DNA from: Streptomyces sp. NBC_01276
Lineage (GTDB): Bacteria > Actinomycetota > Actinomycetes > Streptomycetales > Streptomycetaceae
Length of the DNA: 64,000 nt
Assembly: GCF_041435355.1 (NCBI RefSeq)
Contig: NZ_CP108444.1
Coordinates: 186,001-250,000, forward strand
Direction: 5' to 3'
This document shows, in pieces, positions 56,923-64,000 of the stretch. Position 1 is the stretch's first letter. Each line of letters begins with the position of its first letter. The notes under the pieces were generated by a model, which had not been told where the DNA came from, did no database searches, and saw only the letters and a list, made by a program, of their open reading frames with translations. The position numbers were made by a program, and so were the translations under genes.

Positions 56923-57993
56923 TCAGCTAGTACCCAGCCCGGCGGCATCTCCCCCGTCCGCGCCCGAGGGGGCGAAGTCGGCGTCGAGGAGCCCGTAGAG
57001 CGCGACGTTCACACCCGTCTGGAACCTGCTGGTGGACTCCATCTCCTCCATGATCCGGGCGATGTGGCGGCGGCAGGTGCGCACCGACATGCCGAGCCGG
57101 CGGGCCACCATCTCGTCCTTGTGGCCCTGTGCCATGAGCCGGATGATCGACCGCTTGAGGTCGTCGGCGATGTCGGCGGTGTCGTCGCCTCCGGGCGCGA
57201 ACGGCGTGGCTCCGGCCCACATGTGGTCGTAGACCTTGCACAGGAAGGCGACGAGCGTCGGCTCCCGGACGACGATCGCCCCCGGGAAGCGGCCCTCCAC
57301 GTGCTGCTCCGGGAGGAACGCCACCTCCCGGTCGTACACCACCATCCGGTCGATCACCTCGTCGGTGGTGCGCACTTCGGCGCCCTCGCCCGTGATCGCG
57401 CGCACGTAGTCGGCGGTCGCGAGGTCGCTGCGGACGGTGTGCTGGTACAGGTGTTTGATGTCGACGCCGCGCCGGAGCCGGTCGAGGGCCTTGGGCCGGG
57501 CGGCGTCCATGCGCTTGGCGTTGCGGGACCCTCCCGGCATGGCCGTCAGCAGCTCGTGGCGGCAGCGGGCCCCGCACTCGTCCAGCATCGACTGGAGCAC
57601 CCCGACGTCGCTGACGACGTCGAAGGCCTCCGTCTGATTGCGCCGGCGGCGGTTCTCAAAGTACGTCGGCAGCAGCGCCAGCATCTGGGTCTTCACCCCG
57701 GTCACCGACTGCTGCATCTCGCGGATCTCGGCTTCCACCGGTCCCACGAGGTCCGCGGCCGCGGCGTCGGGACTCACCGGCACCAGCGCGTCCGGGCGGC
57801 CCGGCATCGGGCGCAGCAGCCGGAACGTGCCGAGCGCCTCCTCGACCCGGACGGCTTCCGCCTCCGTCAGGTTCAGCGCGGACGCGATCTCGGTCCGGAC
57901 GAAACGACCCAATCGGACGGCGTGTTGATAAGCGGACGCACTGGCATCGTCCAACTCGCCGAACTCGGACCCCTGTAGGGAACTCCCCGACAT
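56923..57993 (-). CDS. LuxR-type transcriptional regulator (TrmB-like N-terminal part)
   Basis: The product has 356 residues. The ATG at 57993 follows GGGGGTGGCAACGGG; a longer frame to 58116 crosses what looks like the promoter. The N-terminal part (about residues 20-75) resembles a winged helix that reads like the TrmB-type regulators common in Streptomyces. The middle resembles a phospholipase-D-like sensory region, as in this regulator class. The C terminus has a LuxR helix-turn-helix (about 285-325, MVARRLGMSVRTCRRHIARIM). It sits 106 bp upstream of the AfsA-like gene on the same strand and is divergent from a small secreted-peptide gene. A palindrome at the expected transcription start suggests autoregulation. 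The targets and signal are unknown. Confidence 0.85.
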   Translation of the reverse strand: MSGSSLQGSEFGELDDASASAYQHAVRLGRFVRTEIASALNLTEAEAVRVEEALGTFRLLRPMPGRPDALVPVSPDAAAADLVGPVEAEIREMQQSVTGVKTQMLALLPTYFENRRRRNQTEAFDVVSDVGVLQSMLDECGARCRHELLTAMPGGSRNAKRMDAARPKALDRLRRGVDIKHLYQHTVRSDLATADYVRAITGEGAEVRTTDEVIDRMVVYDREVAFLPEQHVEGRFPGAIVVREPTLVAFLCKVYDHMWAGATPFAPGGDDTADIADDLKRSIIRLMAQGHKDEMVARRLGMSVRTCRRHIARIMEEMESTSRFQTGVNVALYGLLDADFAPSGADGGDAAGLGTS

Positions 57994-58024
57994 CCCGTTG
58001 CCACCCCCGTTGTGCTGACAGGAC

Positions 58025-58089
58025 TTGCTGCCAGGCAACTTTACGCCTCCCCTTTTTGCTTGGAACGGGCCGTGTCCGCTGGTCAGGAT
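58025..58089. promoter_or_regulatory. Face-to-face promoters and operator between luxR-like and peptide genes
   Basis: Rightward: TTGGAA (58060-58065), 18 bp, CAGGAT (58084-58089), giving a start near 58096 and a short leader to the ATG at 58128. Leftward, read on the minus strand: TTCCAA (58065-58060), 16 bp, TAAAGT (58043-58038). The two -35 boxes share the same six bases. The interrupted palindrome TTGC-TGCCAG-GCAA (58025-58038) abuts the leftward -10 and spans the expected start, a position suited to repression. Box assignment is by eye. Confidence 0.55.
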
Positions 58090-58127
58090 GTTCCTGCAAA
58101 CGAAAGTTGTCGACACGGGGGTTAGAC

Positions 58128-58331
58128 ATGAACAGCGTTTCCATGCGAAAGACCGTCACCGCAGTCGTTCTCCTGTTCGGACTGTGGGGAGCCGCCGCCG
58201 GCGCCGCACACGCCTCCGAGGCCGGGAACAAGACCGTGGTGACCGCGCCGGACTCCATCAGCAAGCTGCGCGTGAGCCTGCCCGTCCTCAACTGCCCGCA
58301 GGACGACGAGTGGCACGTCGGCTGCCCGTGA
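58128..58331 (+). CDS. Small secreted peptide, 67 residues, unknown function
   Basis: The ATG follows GGGGGT. Residues 1-30 form a classical Sec signal peptide: basic start (MNSVSMRK), hydrophobic core (TAVVLLFGLWGAAAG) and a likely signal-peptidase site after AHA, near residue 29. The mature part is about 38 residues, polar, with only two cysteines near the C terminus (LNCPQDDEWHVGCP) that could form one disulfide. It has its own promoter, divergent from the LuxR-type gene, and a strong hairpin downstream. I do not recognise a family. It could be a secreted signal, a ligand for the neighbouring regulators or a cell-surface peptide. Confidence 0.72.
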   Translation: MNSVSMRKTVTAVVLLFGLWGAAAGAAHASEAGNKTVVTAPDSISKLRVSLPVLNCPQDDEWHVGCP

Positions 58332-58420
58332 GCCCCATCCTTTAGCAGGCCACAAGCGCGCGGGGGCAGGATCCGGAGCACGGGCTCCCGGATCCCCCGC
58401 CGGTAGAGCCGGGCCGTTCG

Positions 58421-58461
58421 CCCCGCTGCGTTTCGGAAAAACTTTTCCGAAAACAGCGGGG
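58421..58461. terminator. Bidirectional terminator between peptide gene and LAL regulator
   Basis: An outer stem CCCCGCTG (58421-58428) pairs with CAGCGGGG (58454-58461). The inner stem TTTCGGAAAA (58431-58440) pairs with TTTTCCGAAA (58443-58452), leaving a two-base loop. It lies between the peptide gene stop (58331) and the convergent LAL stop (58530), so it can serve both strands. It is one of the most AT-rich hairpins in the window. Confidence 0.85.
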
Positions 58462-58529
58462 CTTCGGCGTGAAAGAGATAGGGATCGCACAGAAAACATA
58501 CTGCCCGTGGCACTTGCGCACGGCAGTTG

Positions 58530-60899
58530 TCAGCGGTAATTGGCGCTGAGTCCGACAATATGTGCCACCTGCGCGCGGGAATTCATACCGAGCTTCTTGA
58601 AGATCCGGCTCATATACGTCTCCACCGTTTTCACACTGATGTCCAGCCGAGCCGCGATCTGTTGGTTCGTACGGCCTTCTCCCACCAGCCCGGTGACTAT
58701 GCGCTCCCGTTCGCTGAGCAGGGACATCCGGCTCGCGTCCAGCGGTCCCGTCGCGTGCTCCCCGATGCGGCGCTCCGCCTCCCGTGCGGCGGCGGCGAGA
58801 ACGGGCACCTCGGTCTGTTCCGCCAGAGCGGCCGTCAGGCGGATGCGCGCCCGGGCCCCTTCGGCGTCCCCGGCCGCCACCGCGGCCTCCGCGAGGCCCA
58901 GGGCCAGCAGCCCCGCCAGATGCGCCTGCCCGTGGTCGAGCGCCGCCGCCAGACCCCGCTCCAGGTGCCGCCGGGCCCGCTCCGGCCCGCCCAGTTCCGT
59001 CTCGGCCGCCCCCAGCCAGCGCAGCGCCTCCAGGCAAGCCGCCGGCTCCGTACCGCCGGGCCGGAGCAGCAGGGTCTGCGCCGTGTCCGCGGCCGCCCGG
59101 GCGGACGGACCGTCACCGGCCGCCGCGCACGCGGCCGCCAGCAGCGCGTACGCGAGCCCCCGCGCCCCGGGATCGTCGGCCGGCGCGGTGCGCAGGGCCT
59201 GCTCGGCCGCGCGCCGGGCTTCCTCCGGGTCCGCTCCCGCCCCCGGCTCCAGGGCCAGCGCCGCCCGTTCCGCGTCGGCGGCGGGCCCGCCCGGGGGCAG
59301 GCCGCCGTCCCCGTCGAGCACGGACCGGGCCTGCGCGTGACGGCCGCTCCATCGCAGGGCGCGGGCCTGCCACACCGCCGTGTCGGTCCGGCCGCCGGGC
59401 AGCCGGTCCTCGTGCGAACGCGGCCCGGTCTCCTCGTAGCCGCGTACCGCCTCCTCCAGGCGGCCCGACAGCACCAGCGCCTTGTTGAGCAGGAGGCGGA
59501 CCTCCACCGGTACCGGGCCCACCGCCATCACCCGGCGCAGGGCGGCGGCGGAGCGGGCGGGCCGGGTGTACAGGCCCCCGCGGGCGCTCAGGGCCAGGGC
59601 GCGGATGTCCTCCAGGCCGATCCCGGCGGCGTGTTCGAGGTGCGCGGCCAGCGTCCGGCGGGCCCCGGCGGCCCCGGCGTCGCCGTCCTCCGGGCCGTCC
59701 TCCGGGCCGTGCTCCCGGCCGTGCTCCCGGCCGTCCCCCGGGCCTTCCCGCAGGCCTTCCCGCCGGCCGTCCTGCGGGCCGGTCCCCGTACCGGCCTCGG
59801 CCCTCAGCGCCTCCAGGGCGCGCCCCAGCGCCGCACTGCGCCAGCCGGCCCCCGAGGCGTGGTGGATCAGCGCCCGTACCGCCGGACGGACGAAGCAGAA
59901 CCGCGTACCGGCCGTGCCCTCGGGCCGGACCAGCCCCTCGGCGTGCAGTTCGTCGAGTCCGGCCAGCGCGTGCTCCACCGGCACGCCCGCGGTGTGCGCG
60001 AGCGCGCCGGCGGTGAACGGGTCGCCGAGCAGGGCGGCGGCGCAGGCGCAGCGCCAGCCCAGGGAGGACAGCGTGTGCAGGTCGATCGAGTCGGGCGCGA
60101 GCACCGGCGGTATGCCCGTGGCCAGTTCGGCCGTCGCGTGGAAGGACGGGCCGGGCGCGGCGCCCCGGGCCAGGGCGTGCACCAGCCCCGGCACCCCCGC
60201 CGCGTCGCGCAGCACCAGCTCGGCGGCGAGCGGCGGCGTCCCGGCCGGGAGCAGGGCGCGGGCGTCGGCCGCGGGCAGCGGGCCCAGGGCCAGGTGGCGG
60301 ACGCCGGGCGCGTCGTACGGCACGGCCGCCAGGTGGCGGCCCCCCGGCACGGAGCGGTGCGCGAAGACGGTCAGCACGGCGCCCTGCGGGGGATGCCGGA
60401 CGAGGTGGTCGAGCAGGTCGAGGACCTCGGGGCCGGCCCGGTGCACGTCGTCCAGGACCAACAGCGTCCCGCGCTCCCCCAGCAGCCCCAGCAGGACGCG
60501 CAGGGCACGGACCGCCGCACCGGGGTCGGGCCGTTCCGCCGCTCCCGGCAGGGTGGCGAGGGCGGGGAGTACGGGCGCGAGCGCGCGCGTGCGCGCCTCG
60601 CCGAGCCGTTCGAACAACGTGCCGTCGGCGCGGGCCAGATGGTCGTCCAGGGCGTCGACCACCACCTCGAAGGGCCGGGTCCGGCCCGCCCTGGGCACCC
60701 GTCCGGACGCCACCGTCCACCCCTCCTCGTGCGCGGTGGCGGCCAGTTGCCGCAGCAGGCGGCTCTTGCCGCTCCACGGCTCGCCGGTCAGCCGGACGAA
60801 CCGGGGACCGTCGGCGGCCAGCCGCAGCTCGCGGTGGAGGACCGCGAGGTCCCGCGTCCGGGCCGCCGTCAGCGGCTGCTGCTGGTGAAGCACGGGCAT
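58530..60899 (-). CDS. LAL-family (large ATP-binding LuxR) transcriptional regulator
   Basis: The product has 789 residues from the ATG at 60899. A GTG 19 codons upstream (60956) after GGGGGT is an alternative start. The N-terminal AAA-type ATPase has Walker A GEPWSGKS (about residues 37-44) and Walker B TLLVLDDVH (about 143-151). The C-terminal LuxR helix-turn-helix occupies the last 60 residues or so (LSERERIVTGLVGEGRTNQQ, then SVKTVETYMSRIFKKLG). Between them lies a helical repeat region interrupted by eight 4-residue units ending in Gly, coded by a 12-bp minisatellite. LAL proteins are pathway-specific activators in many macrolide and polyether loci. Its targets are presumably here but not shown by sequence. 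Confidence 0.9.
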   Translation of the reverse strand: MPVLHQQQPLTAARTRDLAVLHRELRLAADGPRFVRLTGEPWSGKSRLLRQLAATAHEEGWTVASGRVPRAGRTRPFEVVVDALDDHLARADGTLFERLGEARTRALAPVLPALATLPGAAERPDPGAAVRALRVLLGLLGERGTLLVLDDVHRAGPEVLDLLDHLVRHPPQGAVLTVFAHRSVPGGRHLAAVPYDAPGVRHLALGPLPAADARALLPAGTPPLAAELVLRDAAGVPGLVHALARGAAPGPSFHATAELATGIPPVLAPDSIDLHTLSSLGWRCACAAALLGDPFTAGALAHTAGVPVEHALAGLDELHAEGLVRPEGTAGTRFCFVRPAVRALIHHASGAGWRSAALGRALEALRAEAGTGTGPQDGRREGLREGPGDGREHGREHGPEDGPEDGDAGAAGARRTLAAHLEHAAGIGLEDIRALALSARGGLYTRPARSAAALRRVMAVGPVPVEVRLLLNKALVLSGRLEEAVRGYEETGPRSHEDRLPGGRTDTAVWQARALRWSGRHAQARSVLDGDGGLPPGGPAADAERAALALEPGAGADPEEARRAAEQALRTAPADDPGARGLAYALLAAACAAAGDGPSARAAADTAQTLLLRPGGTEPAACLEALRWLGAAETELGGPERARRHLERGLAAALDHGQAHLAGLLALGLAEAAVAAGDAEGARARIRLTAALAEQTEVPVLAAAAREAERRIGEHATGPLDASRMSLLSERERIVTGLVGEGRTNQQIAARLDISVKTVETYMSRIFKKLGMNSRAQVAHIVGLSANYR
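59683..59778. repeat. Coding minisatellite: eight 12-bp units in the LAL gene
   Basis: Eight contiguous 12-bp units. The two at 59683 are identical (CCGTCCTCCGGG), as are the two at 59707 (CCGTGCTCCCGG); the other four differ at a few bases. On the minus strand they encode PQDG, RREG, LREG, PGDG, REHG, REHG, PEDG, PEDG. The array stays in frame and likely varies in copy number between strains. Confidence 0.93.
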
Positions 60900-61142
60900 C
60901 CCCCTCGTGTGCGCGTTCCCCCTCCGGCAGCCTCGCCGACCGGCTTCCCCGCGCACACCCCCGCCGGACCGTCACTACCTGCATGTCAGCTACTGCGGAG
61001 GGCTACCGGCGACCCCGGTGCCGGGTGTCGGGGTGTTCCCTGACGGGCCGTCCGGGGCGGGCGCCCGGGGACCGCCGCGACCTGCGGAAAAGGGGAGAAG
61101 CACCGACTGGTGGGGCGGGCCCGGCACGGCGACGATCGGGGC
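60900..61142. promoter_or_regulatory. Divergent intergenic region between LAL regulator and MFS transporter
   Basis: These 243 bp hold no convincing gene. The region is GC-rich, with a less GC-rich patch around 60973-61005 that may hold one of the promoters. No -35/-10 pair could be assigned with confidence. AGGGGAG at 61091-61097 could serve a GTG start at 61110 for the transporter, but the homologous N terminus begins at 61143. Confidence 0.4.
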
Positions 61143-62555
61143 ATGTCCGCCCGTACACGTCTCGGTTACGCCTCCGGCTCCCTGGTGACCGGAGCCTTCA
61201 ACACGCTGCCCGGTCTGCTCCTGCTGCCCTACCTCACCGACACCCTCGGCATCGGCGCCGCCGTGGCGGGGGCCGTCGTCCTCGTCCCGAAGGTCTGGGA
61301 CGTGCTGCTCACCCCGTTCGCGGGGCGGATCAGCGACCGGACCCACGGCCGGTGGGGCCCTCGGCGGGGCCACGTCCTGGGCGGGGGCCTCGGTGTGGCC
61401 GCCGCCTTCGCCCTGATGTTCGCGGGGGCCGCGCGGGGGTCGGCGGGGGCGCTGTGGGCCGCCGCGGGCTTCCTGCTCACCGCGACCGCGTTCGCGTTCT
61501 TCCAGGTGGCGTACGCCGCCCTGCCCGCCGAGATCGCCACGAGCGCGCAGGACCGGGTGCGGCTGGTGGGGGGCCGGGTGGCCGGCATCGCCGTCGCCGC
61601 CCTGGTCGCCGGATCGGCCGCGCCCGCCGTCGTCGAGGCGGGCGGCGGGGGGCTGTCCGGGCACCGATGGGCCGGACTGTTCGGCGCCCTCGTGGTCGCC
61701 GTCGGGACGCTCGGCGTGTTCTTCGGGACCTCCCGGGCCACCGCGTCCGGCGCGCCGCGCGAGGCGCCGCGGGACGCGGGAGAGCCGCGCGCTGCCGGAC
61801 CCCGCGCGTGGTTCGCCGTGGTGCGCGGCAATGCCGACTTCGCCGCGCTGCTGCGCGGGGCGACCGTCCTCGTCGTCGGCACCGGGGTGCTGCTCGCGGG
61901 CTGCCCCTACTACGCCGAACACGTCCTGGAGCGGCCCGGGATGACGGGGGTGCTGGTCGCCGCGTTCGTCCTGCCAAGTCTGTTCACCACGGGCCTGTGG
62001 ACCCGCGTGGGCGCCCGGTACGGTCACCGGCGGGTGCTCGCCCTCTCCTGCGCCCTGTTCGCCGGGGGCGCCCTGCTGCTGCCGGCCGCGCCCGTGCTGC
62101 CGCCGTTCTGGGCCCCGGCGGCGCTCCTCGTCGTCGGCACCGGGCACGCGGGGCAGCTGCTGTTCCTGTACGCGATGCTCGCCGAGTGCGCGGCCGGGGA
62201 CGCCGTCCGCACCGGGCGCAGCCGGGCCGGTGCGATGTCGGGGCTGTTCAGCGCCGGCGAGGGGCTGGGCATGGCCGTCGGGCCGTTCCTGATGGGGCTG
62301 GTGCTGCAGTCGTCCGGCTACGTCTCCTCCGACACCGGGCACGCCACCGGCCAGGGCTCCGGCGCCGCGTGGGGCGTCCTGGCGGGGATGGGGCTGCTCC
62401 CGGCGCTGGCGACGGCGGCCGGAGTGGTGCTGCTGCGCGGCTTCCGGCCCGCGGCCCCGGCAGGTCCGGCGAAGGCGACGGCCCCCGCGGCTCCGGCGGC
62501 GGCGGCCCCGGCAGGGCTCACGCCAGCCGGGGGAAGGCCGCCGGTTCGGGTGTGA
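61143..62555 (+). CDS. MFS transporter, GPH/MelB-like family
   Basis: The product has 470 residues and about twelve hydrophobic segments. The family loop between helices 2 and 3 is clear (GRISDRTHGRWGPRRG), matching the glycoside-pentoside-hexuronide/MFS_2 group rather than the drug:H+ antiporters. The C terminus is an Ala/Pro-rich tail. GPH members are usually cation-coupled sugar carriers, but relatives occur in natural-product clusters as presumed exporters. The start at ATG 61143 fits the family N terminus; GTG 61110 is possible. It is divergent from the LAL gene and its 3' end overlaps the convergent HypE-like gene by 38 bp. Substrate unknown. Confidence 0.87.
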   Translation: MSARTRLGYASGSLVTGAFNTLPGLLLLPYLTDTLGIGAAVAGAVVLVPKVWDVLLTPFAGRISDRTHGRWGPRRGHVLGGGLGVAAAFALMFAGAARGSAGALWAAAGFLLTATAFAFFQVAYAALPAEIATSAQDRVRLVGGRVAGIAVAALVAGSAAPAVVEAGGGGLSGHRWAGLFGALVVAVGTLGVFFGTSRATASGAPREAPRDAGEPRAAGPRAWFAVVRGNADFAALLRGATVLVVGTGVLLAGCPYYAEHVLERPGMTGVLVAAFVLPSLFTTGLWTRVGARYGHRRVLALSCALFAGGALLLPAAPVLPPFWAPAALLVVGTGHAGQLLFLYAMLAECAAGDAVRTGRSRAGAMSGLFSAGEGLGMAVGPFLMGLVLQSSGYVSSDTGHATGQGSGAAWGVLAGMGLLPALATAAGVVLLRGFRPAAPAGPAKATAPAAPAAAAPAGLTPAGGRPPVRV

Positions 62556-63537
62556 CGGGCACGGCGCGGCCCTGGTCGCGCACCAGCTCGACCGCCGTGG
62601 CGCCGTCCTCGACGACCGTGCCGATCTCGGCCGCGAACCGCCCGTACGGGTGGCCGCGCAGCGCGGCCAGGACACCGTCCACCGCGTCCGGCGCGACGAG
62701 CAGGCACAGGCAGCTCTCGCTGGAGGCGTGCAGCGGGTCGACGGCCATGGCCTCCAGGGCCATCCGGGCCTCGTACTGCACGGGCAGCGCGCTCTCCTCG
62801 ACGCGCAGGGTGTGGCCCAGTTCGCGGGCGTACGCGTGCAGCACGGCGGCCAGGCCGCCGCGCGCCACGGTGCGTACGGCCCGGATCCCGGCGCCGGACC
62901 CGGCCGCGCGCGCCCGCTCCAGCAGTCCGGTCAGCGGCGCGCAGCCGCTGGGCACCAGGCTCTCGAACCCGAGGCCCCGGCGCACCGACAGGATGTGGGC
63001 GCCGTGTCCGCCGAGCGGGGAACTGAGGACGACGCGGTCCCCGGGGCGGGCGTCGCGGGTGCGCAGCGGGGCGCCGCGGTAGGCGCCGATCCCGGTGGTG
63101 TGCAGGTAGACCTGGTCCGCCTCGCCGGCCCGGACGACCCGGACGTCCACGTCGGCGATCACCACGTCGGCCTCGCGGGCCGCGTCGCGCACGGAGCGGG
63201 CCAGCCGGTGCAGTCGCTCCAGCGGCAGGCCCGCCTCGACGACCGCCGACAGGGTCAGGGCCAGGGGCCGGGCGCCGGCGGCCGCGAGTTCGTTGACGGT
63301 GGCGCACACGGCGATCCGCCCGATGTCGCCGCTGCCGTAGAACGGCGGGTCGACGACGTGGGCGCCGCTCACCACGGCGGGCGGGTGCTGGCCCAGCGGC
63401 GGGCAGGCGCCGCGCACGTCCGCGAGGACGTCCTCCAGCAGGGCGCGCAGCTCACCGCCCGGGGGGAGCTCGTCGTCGTGGGCGAGGGCCACCTGGCCGC
63501 CGGGGAAGGCGGCCCCGGCGGCTCTCGTACCCGTCAT
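62518..63537 (-). CDS. HypE/PurM-family ATP-binding protein
   Basis: The product has 339 residues. The ATG overlaps the ccr stop (ATGA, 63534-63537), so translation is coupled. The HypE-type core is recognisable: VVDPPFYGSGDIGRIAVCATVNELAAAGARPL and the following VIADVDVRVVRAG and TTGIG segments (about residues 60-170). HypE uses ATP to dehydrate a thiocarboxamide on its own C-terminal cysteine (PRIC). This protein ends in PAAFPRLA and lacks that cysteine, and no hydrogenase genes are nearby, so it is unlikely to be a real HypE. A distinct ATP-dependent role, perhaps tied to the polyketide or to extender supply, is possible but unproven. The long motif is quoted in parts; the function is not known. 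Confidence 0.78.
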   Translation of the reverse strand: MTGTRAAGAAFPGGQVALAHDDELPPGGELRALLEDVLADVRGACPPLGQHPPAVVSGAHVVDPPFYGSGDIGRIAVCATVNELAAAGARPLALTLSAVVEAGLPLERLHRLARSVRDAAREADVVIADVDVRVVRAGEADQVYLHTTGIGAYRGAPLRTRDARPGDRVVLSSPLGGHGAHILSVRRGLGFESLVPSGCAPLTGLLERARAAGSGAGIRAVRTVARGGLAAVLHAYARELGHTLRVEESALPVQYEARMALEAMAVDPLHASSESCLCLLVAPDAVDGVLAALRGHPYGRFAAEIGTVVEDGATAVELVRDQGRAVPVTPEPAAFPRLA

Positions 63538-64000
63538 CCTGTTTCCGGCAGCGTACGGCCGTCGCGGAAGCGGTTGATGGCGTCGAGGTGCTGCGCGCGC
63601 AGCTCGTGGTCGCGGATGCCGAGGCCCTCCTCGGGGGCGAGGGCGAGGACGCCGACCTTGCCCTGGTGGAGGTTGCGGTGGACGTCGTAGGAGGCCTGGC
63701 CGGTCTCCTCCAGCGGGTAGACCTTGGAGAGGGTGGGATGGATCCTGCCCTTGGTGATGAGGCGGTTGGCCTCCCACGCCTCGCGGTAGTTGGCGAAGTG
63801 CGAGCCGATGATCCGCTTCAGCGACATCCACAGGTAGCGGTTGTCGTACTCGTGCATGAAGCCGGAGGTGGAGGCGCAGGTGACGATGGTGCCGCCCTTG
63901 CGGGTGACGTACACCGAGGCCCCGAAGGTCTCGCGGCCCGGGTGCTCGAAGACGATGTCCACGTCCTCGCCGCCGGTCAGCTCGCGGATGCGCTTGCCGA
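63534..64000 (-). CDS. ccr: Crotonyl-CoA carboxylase/reductase, C-terminal part (gene continues right)
   Basis: The last 154 codons are present; the N-terminal part lies beyond the window. The sequence follows Ccr closely: IRELTGGEDVDIVFEHPG, then CASTSGFMHEYDNRYLWMS, IIGSHFANYREAWEANRL, HPTLSKVYPLEETGQA, and HRNLHQGKVGVLALAPEEG. Ccr carries out NADPH-dependent reductive carboxylation of crotonyl-CoA to ethylmalonyl-CoA. Paralogues in PKS clusters accept longer 2-enoyl-CoAs. Together with the KAS III and hydroxyacyl-CoA dehydrogenase genes at 35417-38217 it should feed the AT with the VASH motif in module 1. The residues that decide chain-length preference are outside the window. Confidence 0.95.
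   Translation of the reverse strand, partial: GKRIRELTGGEDVDIVFEHPGRETFGASVYVTRKGGTIVTCASTSGFMHEYDNRYLWMSLKRIIGSHFANYREAWEANRLITKGRIHPTLSKVYPLEETGQASYDVHRNLHQGKVGVLALAPEEGLGIRDHELRAQHLDAINRFRDGRTLPETG

Noticed and set aside
57994..58116. N-terminal extension of the LuxR-type regulator to 58116
   Set aside because: It would cross the predicted promoter and operator and has no family resemblance. The ATG at 57993 has a better ribosome site.
62518..63537. Genuine hydrogenase maturation protein HypE
   Set aside because: The essential C-terminal cysteine motif is missing and no hyp or hydrogenase genes are nearby.

Overview
The window is GC-rich actinomycete DNA, almost certainly Streptomyces: strong third-position GC bias, GTG and TTG starts, GTGA/ATGA stop-start overlaps, and SARP, LAL and AfsA-type regulators. 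It lies inside a type I polyketide locus that runs off both ends. No rRNA, tRNA, CRISPR array, insertion sequence or transposase was seen.

Left arm (1-35091, all minus strand). Four modular PKS genes are transcribed leftward. The first in pathway order (20248-35091) has a KSQ-AT-ACP loading module and modules 1 and 2. The gene at 8327-20209 carries modules 3 and 4, and 191-8281 carries modules 5 and 6. A fourth PKS (1-154) is present only as its docking helix and first KS residues. Predicted order: acetyl starter; M1 unusual VASH-type AT, DH-KR; M2 malonyl, DH-ER-KR; M3 methylmalonyl, DH-KR; M4 malonyl, DH-ER-KR; M5 malonyl, no reduction; M6 malonyl, A-type KR. The early chain would hold two trisubstituted alkenes separated by CH2CH2, the pattern oxidised in some polyether pathways.

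Precursor supply. A canonical KAS III (35417-36451) and a duplicated 3-hydroxyacyl-CoA dehydrogenase (36448-38217) diverge from the PKS promoter region. A crotonyl-CoA carboxylase/reductase (63534 to the window end) is coupled to a HypE/PurM-like gene. Together they could make ethylmalonyl-CoA or another alkylmalonyl-CoA. A MatB-type malonyl-CoA synthetase lies at 40447-41787.

Transport and regulation block (38343-44531). It holds a DedA-like membrane protein, a MarR/GbsR regulator, an ABC ATPase without a permease, matB and a large SARP-NB-ARC-TPR activator. Near-identical 16-bp palindromes precede the DedA-like and ABC genes.

Central operon (44781-55816, plus strand). FAAL, acyl-CoA dehydrogenase, ACP, KS-AT-ACP, KAS III-like protein, FkbH-like glyceryl transferase, ACP and Sfp-type PPTase follow one another, mostly with overlapping ends. 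The order suggests that an acid is activated, desaturated, extended once and joined to a glyceryl-ACP unit, giving a tetronate or butenolide-like head group.

Right arm (55824-64000). It has an AfsA-like butenolide synthase, a LuxR-type regulator, a 67-residue secreted peptide gene, a LAL regulator containing an eight-unit coding minisatellite, an MFS (GPH-like) transporter, the HypE-like gene and ccr.
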